Positions 33,306 through 42,135 are shown, numbered from the stretch's first letter. The stretch is DNA of 64,000 bases from Actinomadura rubteroloni (GCF_002911665.1 NZ_MTBP01000002.1:1984001-2048000), one strand, 5' to 3'. Numbers and translations are program-made. Notes: generated by a model not told the origin, from the letters alone.

Positions 33306-34895
33306 GTGACCATCGGCGAGCAGACGACGACCGCGACGAACCTTGCCGACGCCGACCTTTCCCCGGCGGCGTCCGAACTGGTCGCGGGGCTGCTGGAACA
33401 CCCCTGGGGACAGGTGTCCCCCTCGGTCTACGAGACCGGACGGCTCGTGGCGCACGTCCCCTGGCTCACCGGGCACGCCGAACGCGTCGCGTTCCTCCTC
33501 GCCGCGCAGCGGCCGGACGGCACGTGGGGCGCGCCCGTCGACGGCTACGCGCTCGTCCCGACGCTCAGCGCCACCGACGCGCTCCTGTCGGTCCTGCGCG
33601 CCGACGGCCCCCGCGAGAACCTGGTCGGCGCCGCCGCGCTGGCGCTGCACGCGCTGTTCACGCGGCTGTCCGCGCCGTCCTTCCCGTCCCGGCCGCTGCC
33701 CGACATGCCGGCGATCGAGCTGATCGCGCCCTACCTCGCCGAGCGCGTGGACGACCATCTCGCCGCGCTCGCCCACCGTCCGATCCCGGGCCTCCAGGCG
33801 TACGCGGGACGGCGCCTGGCCCTGCCCGCCGCGCTGGACGGCCGGATGCTCGGCCGCGTGCGGCGGTTGCTGGAGTCCGGCGCGACCGTCCCGAAGAAGC
33901 TCCTGCACGCCGTCGAGGTCGCGGGGGACGCGGCGCCGAAGCTGCCCGGGATCGTCCCCGAGGTCACCGGGACGATCGGCGCGTCGCCCGCCGCCACCGC
34001 CGCCTGGCTCGGCCCCGAACCGCCCGCCGACCCGAGCAGCCCGGCCCGCTGGCACCTGGAGGCCGCGACCGCGCAGCACGGCGGGCCCGTCCCGGTCGGC
34101 TTCCCGCTGACGGTCTTCGAACGCGCGTGGGTGCTGGCGTGGCTGCTGCGCGCGGGCGTCCGCGTGGAGGTCCCGCCGCTCCTGGTGCTCAGCCTGACCG
34201 CGCCGCTCGGACCGTTCGGCACCGCCGCCGCCGAGGGCCTGCCCGCCGACGCCGACACCACCGCGGGCGTCCTGTACGCGCTGGCGCTGGTCGGCGCGCC
34301 GCACCGGCCCGACCCGCTGCTCGCCTACGAGTTGGACGACCACTTCTGCACCTGGCAGGGCGAGGACGGCGCGTCCCCCACGACGAACGCCCACGTCCTG
34401 GAGGCGTTCGGACAGTACGTGGCCGCGACGGGCGACACCGACGATCGGTACCGCGCCGTCATCGCGAAGGTCGCGCGCTGGCTGCGGTCCCGGCAGTCCC
34501 CGGACGGGAGCTGGACCGACCGCTGGCACGCCTCCCCTTATTACGCCACCGCGTGCTGCGCCATCGCGCTCGCCCGCTTCGACCCGGAGGGCTCGGCCGA
34601 CGCGGTCGCGGCGGCCCGCCGCTGGGTCCTCGGCACTCAGCGCCCGGACGGCTCGTGGGGCTGCTGGGAGGGGACGGCCGAAGAGAGCGCCTACGCCGTG
34701 CAGACCCTGCTGCTCACCCCGGGCGGCGGAGCGGCGGCGGCGGAACGCGCCGGCGACCTCCTGCGGACGGCTCCGGACGAAGGTCCCGCGATGTGGCACG
34801 ACAAGGACCTCTACCGTCCGACGGCGATCATCAGGGCGGGTGTGATCGCGGCGCTGCAACTGCTTTCCGAAAAACGATCCGATTCCGTGTTGTGA
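33306..34895 (+). CDS. Class II (diterpene-type) terpene cyclase
   Basis: The GTG at 33306 has GGAG seven bases upstream; the frame is open further but unsupported. The 529 residues form an alpha-barrel protein with QW-like repeats (QRPDGTWGAP near residue 68, RSRQSPDGSW and GTQRPDGSWGCW near the end). The catalytic acid motif is Asp315-Ala-Asp-Thr-Thr319 (LPADADTTAG) in place of the usual DxDD. Such enzymes protonate geranylgeranyl or farnesyl diphosphate and leave the diphosphate in place for a class I enzyme. That partner could be the synthase at 24.9 kb. Lack of membrane segments and the length fit diterpene cyclases, not squalene-hopene cyclase (about 630). Confidence 0.85.
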   Translation: MTIGEQTTTATNLADADLSPAASELVAGLLEHPWGQVSPSVYETGRLVAHVPWLTGHAERVAFLLAAQRPDGTWGAPVDGYALVPTLSATDALLSVLRADGPRENLVGAAALALHALFTRLSAPSFPSRPLPDMPAIELIAPYLAERVDDHLAALAHRPIPGLQAYAGRRLALPAALDGRMLGRVRRLLESGATVPKKLLHAVEVAGDAAPKLPGIVPEVTGTIGASPAATAAWLGPEPPADPSSPARWHLEAATAQHGGPVPVGFPLTVFERAWVLAWLLRAGVRVEVPPLLVLSLTAPLGPFGTAAAEGLPADADTTAGVLYALALVGAPHRPDPLLAYELDDHFCTWQGEDGASPTTNAHVLEAFGQYVAATGDTDDRYRAVIAKVARWLRSRQSPDGSWTDRWHASPYYATACCAIALARFDPEGSADAVAAARRWVLGTQRPDGSWGCWEGTAEESAYAVQTLLLTPGGGAAAAERAGDLLRTAPDEGPAMWHDKDLYRPTAIIRAGVIAALQLLSEKRSDSVL

Positions 34896-35232
34896 ACCCC
34901 ATCACAGGAGCACGGAGCGGAATTCGCGGCCTCTCCGACGTAGACGATTCACTTGAGCGGATATGGCCGTGTTGCTAGTGTTCTAACCCGTATGGAAGAG
35001 CGGTCGGCTCCCTAGTACCGCCTGCCATCACCCGGACGTCACGGTCCTGCTTTCCCAGCCGAACCGGCTGCGGACCAAACCCTCTACGTTGTTGGGGCGC
35101 TTGCTCATGGGCTTCCGCTGCCCGTGCCCGTTCCCGGGCGCGGTGATCAGGGGCGATCTCCCCGGGGAACGGTCCGCGCGCGTCCGGGCGCCCGTCGGAC
35201 GCCGCGAACCCAGAACGGGGGACCCCTCACCC
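34896..35232. other. Gap between the class II cyclase and the conservon genes
   Basis: No supported gene. No remnant of a histidine kinase domain could be read in any frame, although the next ORF encodes a kinase-tail-like peptide. A -10-like TAGTGT near 34976-34981 is a possible promoter for the conservon genes. Confidence 0.45.
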
Positions 35233-35475
35233 GTGTCCGATCCGACCACACCGTCCGGGCTGCCCGTGCGGGTCCCCCAGGCGAACCTTGCTCCCACGCT
35301 CCGCACCGAAGACACGAGCCCCGGCGCCCCGCCGGACGACGAACCGGACGACACGTCCCGCCCGCCCGAGGAGGTCCAGCGGATCATGGGCGCCTACCAG
35401 CGCGGAACCCGGCGCGGGCGGAGCGCGGCGGCCGGGCGCACGAGCGAGCGATCCACTGAAGGCGAGGACGAGTAA
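35233..35475 (+). CDS. Stand-alone CvnA tail-like small protein
   Basis: The GTG at 35233 has GGGGGA ten bases upstream and gives 80 residues. They align with the end of conservon kinases: GLPVRVPQANLAPTLRTE, an acidic Pro-rich spacer, then EEVQRIMGAYQRGTRRGR. The full kinase at 21.5-23.9 kb ends with GLPIRQPQA and RIMGSFQRGTRQGR. No sensor, membrane or ATPase part precedes it, so this is either a deliberately separate tail or the relic of a deleted cvnA. An in-frame ATG at 35107 would add 42 dissimilar residues. The stop overlaps the next start, so it is co-translated with the roadblock gene. Confidence 0.65.
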   Translation: MSDPTTPSGLPVRVPQANLAPTLRTEDTSPGAPPDDEPDDTSRPPEEVQRIMGAYQRGTRRGRSAAAGRTSERSTEGEDE

Positions 35476-35900
35476 TGCAGAAGGCTGGATCATCGGCCGA
35501 TCTGGGGTGGCTGCTGGACGACCTGATCGGCCGGGTCCCCCACTCACAGCACGCGGTCGTCCTGTCGGCCGACGGGCTGCTGATGGCGTCCTCGGCGGGG
35601 ATGGCCCAGGACGACGGCGAGCACCTCGCCGCCGTCGCCGCCGGCATCCAGAGCCTCGCCAAGGGCGCGGGCACCCGGTTCGGCGGAGGCGCGGTACGGC
35701 AGACGATCGTCGAGATGCAGTCGGCGTTCCTGCTGGTGTCGGTGGCCGGCAAGGGCGCGTGCCTGGCCGTCCTCAGCGACGACGAGGCGGACGTCGGGCT
35801 CATCGCCTACGAGATGGCGATGCTCGTCACGAGCATGGGCCACCACCTCAGCACCCCGACGCGCGCCGAGTCGGCCGATCAAGGACGGACGCTCACATGA
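35475..35900 (+). CDS. Roadblock/LC7 protein (CvnB-like)
   Basis: The 141-residue protein has the roadblock fold (LGWLLDDLIGRVPHSQHAVV, LSADGLLMAS near residue 30, then FLLVSVAGKGACLAVL). In conservons this partner binds the kinase and the small GTPase, forming a membrane complex likened to eukaryotic G-protein systems. It starts at the stop of the kinase-tail ORF and its own stop overlaps the DUF742 gene (ATGA at 35897-35900). Confidence 0.93.
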   Translation: MQKAGSSADLGWLLDDLIGRVPHSQHAVVLSADGLLMASSAGMAQDDGEHLAAVAAGIQSLAKGAGTRFGGGAVRQTIVEMQSAFLLVSVAGKGACLAVLSDDEADVGLIAYEMAMLVTSMGHHLSTPTRAESADQGRTLT

Positions 35901-36337
35901 ACCCCTCCGAGGACCAGCAGGACCGCTGGCCGCAGGAGCCGCCGCACCGGCCCTGGTGGGAGGATCCGGGCAGCCAGGGCACACTGCTCGACGAGCAGTC
36001 CGGGCCGATGGTCCGCCCGTACGTCATGACGAGCGGGCGCCTCGAACCGGCGCGCGGCAAGTTCGACCTCATCACGCTCGTCGTCGCGGCGATCCCCGAG
36101 CCCGACGCACACCTCGGGCTCGGCCCCGAGCACCTGGCGATCCTGCGGCTCACCCAGTCGGTGATGTCGGTCGCGGAACTGACCGGGCACCTCGACCTGC
36201 CGGTCGCGACCGTCCGGGTCATGCTGGGCGACCTGCTCGACCAGGGCCTGATCAGCATGCAGGAACCCGAACCCGAAGCGGACATGCACGACATCCGGCT
36301 CTACAAGGCGGTGATTGATGGCCTCCGGGCTCTCTGA
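35897..36337 (+). CDS. DUF742 protein (CvnC-like)
   Basis: The 146 residues contain the DUF742 core: VRPYVMTSGRLEPARGKFDL near residues 39-58, then HLAILRLTQSVMSVAELTGHLDLP with a winged-helix-like layout. The C-terminus IRLYKAVIDGLRAL is conserved in CvnC. It is third in the A-B-C-D order. The ATG overlaps the preceding stop and the GTPase gene starts 20 bases before its end, so the operon is tightly coupled. Confidence 0.93.
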   Translation: MNPSEDQQDRWPQEPPHRPWWEDPGSQGTLLDEQSGPMVRPYVMTSGRLEPARGKFDLITLVVAAIPEPDAHLGLGPEHLAILRLTQSVMSVAELTGHLDLPVATVRVMLGDLLDQGLISMQEPEPEADMHDIRLYKAVIDGLRAL

Positions 36338-36914
36338 CGGCCGGCGACTTCCCACCGCCGTCAAGATCGTGATCGCGGGCGGCTTCGGCGTCGGCAAGAC
36401 GACGATGGTCGGCACGGTCTCGGAGACCAAGCCGCTGCGCACCGAGGAGGTCCTCACCGACGAGAGCGTCGGCGTGGACGACGTCTCGGGCGTCGAGCGC
36501 AAGAAGACCACGACCGTCGCGATGGACTTCGGCCGCATCACGATGCGGGACGAGTACGTCCTCTACCTGTTCGGCACGCCCGGCCAGGAGCGGTTCTGGT
36601 TCATGTGGGACGAGGTCGCGCTCGGCGCGCTCGGCGCGGTCGTCCTCGCCGACACCCGGCGGCTCGCGGACTGCTTCCCCTCGGTCGACTACTTCGAGCG
36701 GCGCGGCACGCCGTTCGTCGTGGCGGTGAACTGCTTCGAGGGCGTCCAGGCGTTCGACCTGGACGAGATCAAGTCCGCGCTCAACCTCGGCCGCGACGTG
36801 CCGGTGATGCTGTGCGACGCGCGGCGGCTGGAGTCGTGCAAGACCGTCCTCATCGACCTGATCCTGCACGCGATGAAGGTGCGCGGCCTGACGCCCGAAC
36901 CGCAGCAGGCGTGA
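36318..36914 (+). CDS. Small Ras-like GTPase (CvnD-like)
   Basis: The ATG at 36318 is chosen over the TTG just before it. The 198-residue GTPase has the P-loop GGFGVGKTT (residues 21-29), a switch-II-like FGTPGQERF and VVAVNCFEG in place of the NKxD motif. This is standard for the actinobacterial MglA-like/CvnD group. CvnD cycles between membrane-bound and free forms and is thought to control development or secondary metabolism. Its last 65 bases are also read on the other strand by the convergent MFS gene. Confidence 0.94.
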   Translation: MASGLSDGRRLPTAVKIVIAGGFGVGKTTMVGTVSETKPLRTEEVLTDESVGVDDVSGVERKKTTTVAMDFGRITMRDEYVLYLFGTPGQERFWFMWDEVALGALGAVVLADTRRLADCFPSVDYFERRGTPFVVAVNCFEGVQAFDLDEIKSALNLGRDVPVMLCDARRLESCKTVLIDLILHAMKVRGLTPEPQQA

Positions 36915-38088
36915 GCGGGACGGCCAACAGCGGCGCCACGGCCGCGAACGCCCACACGGCCGTCCAGGACGTGGCGCCGAGCAGCGCCGGAACGACCAGC
37001 GGTGTCACGAACGCCGCACCGAACACCGTGGTGCCCTCCAGGCCGAGCGCCGTCCCGGCCCGGTCGGCGCCCGCCGTGACGGCGATCTCGGTGTAGGCGA
37101 CGCCGTGCCACGCGTTGGCCAGCAGCCCGGCGGTCGCGAGGGCGGCGACGGTCAGCGGGAGCGGCGCGTGCGCGGTGGCCGCCGCTGCCGCCATCGCGAC
37201 GGCCGTGAGCAGGCCGATCACGCGGATCGCGGTGCGGCGGTCGGCGCCCCGGTCGCTGCGCCGGCCCGTCCAGATGCGCGCCGCGCCGCCGCCGATCTGG
37301 GCGATGAGGACGACGGCGGCGGCGATCGCCGCGTCCGCGTGGCGCGCGTCGTGCAGGAACACCGCCGTGAACGCGAGCACGGCGAACTGCGGGACGGTCA
37401 GCAGGCCACTGGCGAGCGCGACGCGCCACACGTCCCGATTCCTCAGCGGTGACCTGCTCGTCCTCTTTCGCTGCGTGCGTTCCGTCTCCGGTTCGTGCAG
37501 CCAGCGCGCGGTCGCCGCGGCGCTGAGCAGGAAGAAGCCCGTCAGGACGGCGTACACCGCGCGAAAGCCGCTTGCCGCGGCGAGCGGCGGCAGCAGCGCG
37601 ACGCCGACCGCGCCGCCCGCCGGGATCGCCGTCTGCCGGATGCTCATGGCGAGCCCGCGCCGGTCGTCGGCGAACCACGTCATGACGGCGCGTCCGGACG
37701 AGCCGTTCACGCTCCCGCCGAGCGCGCCCGCCACGAACAGGCACGCGGCGAGGACCGGGGTTCCGGGACCGTCCGCCGGCGCGGCGGCCAGCGCCATCGC
37801 CGCCATCAGCGCGCCCGTGGAGACGAGGCCGGTGAGCAGGATCCTGCGGTCGCCGAACCGGTCGGTGAGCAGGCCCCAGACGATGTCGCCGGCCGCGACG
37901 CCGAGCCCGAGACACCCGACGACGAACCCGAGCGCCCCCGTGGACAGCCCGTAGCCGGCGCGCAGCTCGACGCCCGTCACCGGCAGCCCGGAGAACATCG
38001 CCGAAAAGCTCGCCTGCGCCGCGACGCCGAGCCCCAGCACGACCCAGCGATGCCGCGTCCCGACCCGTGGCGCGCTGACCGTCACCAT
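36850..38088 (-). CDS. MFS transporter opposite the CGNR regulator
   Basis: GAGGGGA four bases upstream sets the ATG at 38088. The 412-residue protein has about twelve membrane segments, the loop motif LLTDRFGDRRILLTG, and a cytoplasmic loop rich in Arg (RTQRKRTSRSPLRNRD). The C-terminus overlaps the cvnD gene by 65 bases tail to tail. It is divergent from the CGNR regulator, with a perfect palindrome between them that probably represses it. Substrate unknown; small-molecule efflux is plausible. Confidence 0.9.
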   Translation of the reverse strand: MVTVSAPRVGTRHRWVVLGLGVAAQASFSAMFSGLPVTGVELRAGYGLSTGALGFVVGCLGLGVAAGDIVWGLLTDRFGDRRILLTGLVSTGALMAAMALAAAPADGPGTPVLAACLFVAGALGGSVNGSSGRAVMTWFADDRRGLAMSIRQTAIPAGGAVGVALLPPLAAASGFRAVYAVLTGFFLLSAAATARWLHEPETERTQRKRTSRSPLRNRDVWRVALASGLLTVPQFAVLAFTAVFLHDARHADAAIAAAVVLIAQIGGGAARIWTGRRSDRGADRRTAIRVIGLLTAVAMAAAAATAHAPLPLTVAALATAGLLANAWHGVAYTEIAVTAGADRAGTALGLEGTTVFGAAFVTPLVVPALLGATSWTAVWAFAAVAPLLAVPLTPAAVRASGRAPSSRAGSGR

Positions 38089-38101
38089 GCCGTCCCCTCT
38101 C

Positions 38102-38130
38102 GTCGGTAACCGGTTGAACCGGTTACCGAC
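38102..38130. promoter_or_regulatory. Perfect 29-bp palindrome between MFS and CGNR genes
   Basis: The half-site GTCGGTAACCGGTT (38102-38115) and its exact complement (38117-38130) surround a single G. A further half-site GCCGGTTAC (38159-38167) overlaps the -10 box of the CGNR gene. Its position suggests repression of both promoters by the CGNR protein. Confidence 0.75.
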
Positions 38131-38176
38131 GATGGCAGGACTCGGCATAACCCGTCAAGCCGGTTACTCTTGGGGC

Positions 38177-38713
38177 ATGGGCTTCTTGTTCGTCAGCGGC
38201 AACCTCGGTCTGGACTTCGCCGGAACCGTGGGGGCACGCCGCGACCGCCGCGTCGAACTGCTGCCGTCCCCCGCCGACCTGGCCCGCTGGACGGTAGAAG
38301 CCGGCCTCCTCGACACCGCTCCGCCGGCCACCCCCGCCGACCTCACCACCGCCGTGGCCCTACGCGAGGCGATCTACGCCCTGGCCACCCAAGCCCGCAC
38401 CAACACCCCCCTGGACCGGGAAACCCTCCAGATCCTGAACACCGCCGCCGAGGCTCCCCCACCGACCGTCCGCCTGACACCGCCGGGCCTGGCCCAATCC
38501 GGATCGATCACCAACGCCCTATCGGCGGTCGCCCGAGCCACGATCACCCTGCTGGGCGGCCCCGACACCACACGCCTCCGCGAATGCGAAGCAGAGACCT
38601 GCACCCGCCTCTTCATCGACGCGTCCCGCCACAAGGCCCGCCGCTGGTGCGACATGCGCCGCTGCGGCAACCGAGCCAAAGCCGCCACCTACAGAACCCG
38701 CCACACCCCCTGA
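38177..38713 (+). CDS. CGNR zinc-finger regulator (ABATE domain)
   Basis: The 178-residue protein has an N-terminal ABATE-like helical domain (NLGLDFAGT near residues 9-17) and a C-terminal CGNR zinc finger. The finger ligands are in CEAETCTRLFID and WCDMRRCGNRAKAATYR, close to the family consensus. The ATG follows the -10 box TACTCT (38165-38170) by six bases, so it is probably leaderless. CGNR proteins are proposed transcription factors, few of which have been characterised. The divergent MFS gene is its likely target. Confidence 0.93.
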   Translation: MGFLFVSGNLGLDFAGTVGARRDRRVELLPSPADLARWTVEAGLLDTAPPATPADLTTAVALREAIYALATQARTNTPLDRETLQILNTAAEAPPPTVRLTPPGLAQSGSITNALSAVARATITLLGGPDTTRLRECEAETCTRLFIDASRHKARRWCDMRRCGNRAKAATYRTRHTP

Positions 38714-38878
38714 CCCACCCCACCGCTCTCCAAGACCGCGCACGCCCACCCAACCCGGCAGCATGTTCGCCCAGCGGTCACCGGACCGCCGCCCCACGCC
38801 CACCGTCCGCCCCAAGCCCACGCAACCTCACGCGCGACCGCCGGGGCCCGAGGGCCCGCGCGGCCGCGCGAGAACAGC

Positions 38879-39244
38879 TCAATCAGCGACGGCGACGAAC
38901 TCAGGCTGGTCCAACAGCCGCAGCCAAGACCCGTCGGCCTGCCGGCGGACGACCTGCGCACGAGCCCCCGCCCCGTCCTTCGGCGCAGTAGAAGTGAGCG
39001 CGATGCCGTCACTGACCAGCGTCGGCAACGGCTGCTCGGGCTGGAACTGCGGACGCCGCTCCAGCACCTTCTCCCACAGCGCCCGGATCGCCTCCCGCCC
39101 GACCGTCCGACTCCCAGCCGGATAGGCCATCACCGCGTTCTCCTCGTACAGCGCCGCGACACCCTCGGCATCCCCCGCGTTAGACCGTTCCACGAACAGC
39201 CGCGTGATGTCCTCCGGGCTCATCGCCTTCTCGTACTCCGCCAT
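38879..39244 (-). CDS. SnoaL/NTF2-like protein
   Basis: The ATG at 39244 has GGAGGGGGAG just upstream; the frame runs to 39424 but that section encodes unrelated basic residues. The 121-residue product begins MAEYEKAMSPEDITRLF and carries the helix NAGDAEGVAALYEENAV and VGREAIRALWEKVLERRPQF of the SnoaL/NTF2 cone fold. Function can be enzymatic or merely ligand binding. It is a single gene; its neighbours give no clue to function. Confidence 0.83.
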   Translation of the reverse strand: MAEYEKAMSPEDITRLFVERSNAGDAEGVAALYEENAVMAYPAGSRTVGREAIRALWEKVLERRPQFQPEQPLPTLVSDGIALTSTAPKDGAGARAQVVRRQADGSWLRLLDQPEFVAVAD

Positions 39245-39454
39245 GCTCTCCCCCTCCGAACCGATCTCCTCCCACCTTGCCCACCGACCACGCATAAGTC
39301 CAACAACAACTAGCAATGCAACCCAGAAGAACCAGTTATGCCGACTGCCGCTCCGGTATTCCTCGACAGGGTGACCGAGACGCTCGACGTTCCTCGCGAA
39401 CTTTTCGTCGCTGGCCAGCGGCACAAGCCCGGGAAATGGACGGGGTAGGGCGGC

Positions 39455-39488
39455 AAAGAAAAAGCGTCCCCGGTGGGAGCGGGGACGC
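39455..39488 (-). terminator. Intrinsic terminator of the nuo/polyprenyl synthase operon
   Basis: GCGTCCCC (39464-39471) pairs with GGGGACGC (39481-39488). On the minus strand the stem is followed by TTTTTCTTT (39463-39455), a real rho-independent signal, rare in such GC-rich DNA. It lies 17 bases after the polyprenyl synthase stop. Confidence 0.88.
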
Positions 39489-39505
39489 CTGGTTCTGACG
39501 GGGGG

Positions 39506-40534
39506 TCAGTTCTTGCGGACGATCACGTAGTCGCAGAGGCCGAGGAGGGCGTCGCGGGCGGGGAGGTCGGGGAGGGAGAGCAGGTCGGCGCGAGCGTCGT
39601 CGGACCAGCGGCGCAGGTCCGACCGGGCCGCCTCCATCGCCGGGTGGGCGCGCAGGAGGGTCAGGGCCTCGGCGTGGAGCTTGTCGTCCGTGAGGTCCTG
39701 CGTGAGGAGGTAGCGGAGGCGCTCGTCGTCGGGGCCGGCGCCGACGCCCGCGAGGACGTGGTGGACGGGCAGCGTCCGGATCCCCTCGCGCAGGTCCGTC
39801 CCGGGGGTCTTGCCGAACTCCTCGCCCTCAGAGGCGATGTCCAGGATGTCGTCGGAGAGCTGGAACGCGACGCCGATCTTCTCGCACGCCGACGTCAGGG
39901 TGTCCACGACGGCCGGAGAGGCGCCGGCCAGCAGGGAGCCCAGGTGGCCCGAGACGGCGATCAGTGAGCCCGTCTTGTCCGCGATGACCTGAAGGTAGTG
40001 CTTCAGCGGATCGGTCTCGGCGGGGCCGACCGTCTCCTGGATCTGGCCCTGGACGAGCCGGGCGAACGCCCGCGCCTGGATCCGGACGGCGTCCGGCCCG
40101 AGGTCGGCGAGCAGGTCCGACGCCCGCGCGAACAGGTAGTCGCCGGTGAGGATCGCGACGGTGTTCGTCCAGCGGATGTTGGCCGACTCCTCGCCGCGCC
40201 GGACGGTCGCCTCGTCCATGACGTCGTCGTGGTAGAGCGTCGCGAGGTGCGTCAGCTCGACCACGACGGCGGCGGGCACGACGCCGGGCGCGGACGGGTC
40301 GCCGAACTCGGCGGCCAGCAGCACGAGCATCGCCCGGAACCGCTTGCCGCCGGCCTCGACGAGATGGCGGGAGGCCTGGGTGAGCAGCGGGTCCTCGCTG
40401 TGGACCGCCTCGCGGAGCAGGTCCTCGACGGCGGTGAGCCGCTCCCGCGTCGCGGCGGCGAGCGCCGCGTCGATCGGCAGGCCGAACGGCCCGGCCCCCA
40501 GGGTGGACGGATCCCCAGCAGACGCGCTACTCAC
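39506..40534 (-). CDS. Polyprenyl diphosphate synthase, probably for menaquinone
   Basis: The 342-residue trans-prenyl chain elongation enzyme has the first aspartate motif in LYHDDVMDEATVRRG (near residue 100) and the second in FQLSDDILDIASEGE (near residue 230), plus GGKRFRAMLVLLAA. No bulky aromatic pair precedes the first motif, as expected for long chain products. It follows nuoN by 23 bases and belongs to the same operon as nuo, so it most likely makes the menaquinone side chain for complex I's electron acceptor. A role for the terpene genes is possible but less likely. Confidence 0.9.
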   Translation of the reverse strand: MSSASAGDPSTLGAGPFGLPIDAALAAATRERLTAVEDLLREAVHSEDPLLTQASRHLVEAGGKRFRAMLVLLAAEFGDPSAPGVVPAAVVVELTHLATLYHDDVMDEATVRRGEESANIRWTNTVAILTGDYLFARASDLLADLGPDAVRIQARAFARLVQGQIQETVGPAETDPLKHYLQVIADKTGSLIAVSGHLGSLLAGASPAVVDTLTSACEKIGVAFQLSDDILDIASEGEEFGKTPGTDLREGIRTLPVHHVLAGVGAGPDDERLRYLLTQDLTDDKLHAEALTLLRAHPAMEAARSDLRRWSDDARADLLSLPDLPARDALLGLCDYVIVRKN

Positions 40535-40557
40535 CCAGAACCCTCCTCAGCGCTGCA

Positions 40558-42135
40558 TCACCGGACGAACATCTGTGTCGCGGCATGTCCCGCCATGTCC
40601 AGAACCGGCTGCGGGAGCACACCCAGGACAACAGTAGCCGCCAGGCCGAGGGCGACCGCAGTCGCGGTCGCCGGGGCGGCCACCACCGTGGGGCCGTCCG
40701 CCTCGGGCTCGCTGAAGAACATGACCACGATCACCCGGACGTAGAAGAACGCCGCGACCGCCGACGACAGTACGCCGACGATCACCAGGGGCGTCGCGCC
40801 GCCCTCCACGGCCGCCTTGAACACGGCGAACTTGCCGGTGAACCCGCTGGTCAGCGGGATCCCGGCGAAGGCGAGCAGGAAGAACGCGAACACGCCCGCC
40901 AGCAGCGGGGACCGCCGGCCGAGGCCCGCCCACCGGGACAGGTGCCCGGCCTCGCCGCCCGCGTCCCGGACCATCGTGATGACGGCGAACGCGCCGATCG
41001 AGGCGAAGCCGTACGCGACGAGGTAGAACAGCGTGCCCGACAGGCCGTCCGGGGACGTCGCGACGACGCCCGTCAGCAGGAACCCCGCGTGCGCGATGGA
41101 CGAGTAGGCCAGCATCCGCTTGATGTCGGTCTGGGTGATCGCGACGACCGCGCCGCCGATCATGGTGAGAATCGCCACGCCCCACAGCGCGGGCCGCCAG
41201 TCCCAGCGCAGGTTCTCCAGCGCGACGTAGTAGACGCGCAGGATCCCGCCCGTCGCCGCGACGACGACGCAGGACGCCATCAGCGCGGTGATCGGCGTCG
41301 GGGCGCCCTGGTAGACGTCCGGCTTCCACATGTGGAACGGGACGGCGCCGAGCTTGAACAGCAGCCCGACCGACAGCAGCGCGACGCCGCCGAGCAGCAG
41401 GGTCTCGCTGCCGACGTCCCGGCCGAGCGCGGTGCCGATGGCCGACAGCCGCACCGATCCGGCGTATCCGTAGAGCAGCGCGGTGCCGTAGAGGAAGAAC
41501 GCCGAGGAGAACGCGCCGAGCAGGAAGTACTTGACCGCCGCCTCCTGCGACAGCAGCCGGCGCCGCCGCGCGAGCCCGCACAGCAGGTAGAGCGGCAGCG
41601 ACATGACCTCCAGCGCGACGAACATCGTCAGCAGGTCGGACGCGGCCGGGAACATGACCATGCCGCCGACGGCGAACATGAGCAGCGGAAACACCTCGGT
41701 CTGGGTGATCCCGGCGGCGGCGGTCTCCTGCTCGGCCTCGCTGCCGGGCAGCGCGGACGCCTGCGCGGTGAAGCTGGACGCCCGCCGCTCGGCGATCAGC
41801 AGCAGCGCGAGGACGGCGAGGATCAGGATCGTCCCCTGGAGGAACAGCGTCGGCTGGTCCACGCCGAGCGCGCCCTCGGCGGCGACGTGGAACGGCTTGT
41901 CGTGGAAGCCGAGCCAGACCGTCCAGACGAAGGCGGTGAGCAGCCCCGCGAACGCCAGCGGCACCTGCGTGAAGTACCGGTGCTTGCGGGCGACGAACGC
42001 CTCGACGAGCACGCCGAGCGTCGCGACGCCGAGCACGACGAGCAGCGGCGCGATCTGGCCGTACTCGATGTGGGGGGACGGGATGTCCGAGGCCCCCCGC
42101 GCGAGGACCGCGCCCACCTGACGGGTGGAACTCAT
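40558..42135 (-). CDS. nuoN: NADH-quinone oxidoreductase subunit N
   Basis: The 525-residue proton-pumping subunit has about 14 membrane helices with the conserved pump-helix sequences KYFLLGAFSSAFFLYG, KLGAVPFHMWKPDVYQG and TDIKRMLAYSSIAHAG. It sits in the membrane arm of complex I. The ATG overlaps the nuoM stop (ATGA). It is last of the fourteen nuo genes. Confidence 0.97.
   Translation of the reverse strand: MSSTRQVGAVLARGASDIPSPHIEYGQIAPLLVVLGVATLGVLVEAFVARKHRYFTQVPLAFAGLLTAFVWTVWLGFHDKPFHVAAEGALGVDQPTLFLQGTILILAVLALLLIAERRASSFTAQASALPGSEAEQETAAAGITQTEVFPLLMFAVGGMVMFPAASDLLTMFVALEVMSLPLYLLCGLARRRRLLSQEAAVKYFLLGAFSSAFFLYGTALLYGYAGSVRLSAIGTALGRDVGSETLLLGGVALLSVGLLFKLGAVPFHMWKPDVYQGAPTPITALMASCVVVAATGGILRVYYVALENLRWDWRPALWGVAILTMIGGAVVAITQTDIKRMLAYSSIAHAGFLLTGVVATSPDGLSGTLFYLVAYGFASIGAFAVITMVRDAGGEAGHLSRWAGLGRRSPLLAGVFAFFLLAFAGIPLTSGFTGKFAVFKAAVEGGATPLVIVGVLSSAVAAFFYVRVIVVMFFSEPEADGPTVVAAPATATAVALGLAATVVLGVLPQPVLDMAGHAATQMFVR

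Noticed and set aside
36258..36318. A frameshift between the DUF742 and GTPase genes
   Set aside because: The 20-base overlap with an ATG and intact domains is ordinary coupling in conservons.
39506..40534. The polyprenyl synthase as part of the terpene pathway
   Set aside because: It is in the nuo operon with its own terminator, so menaquinone side-chain synthesis explains it better.
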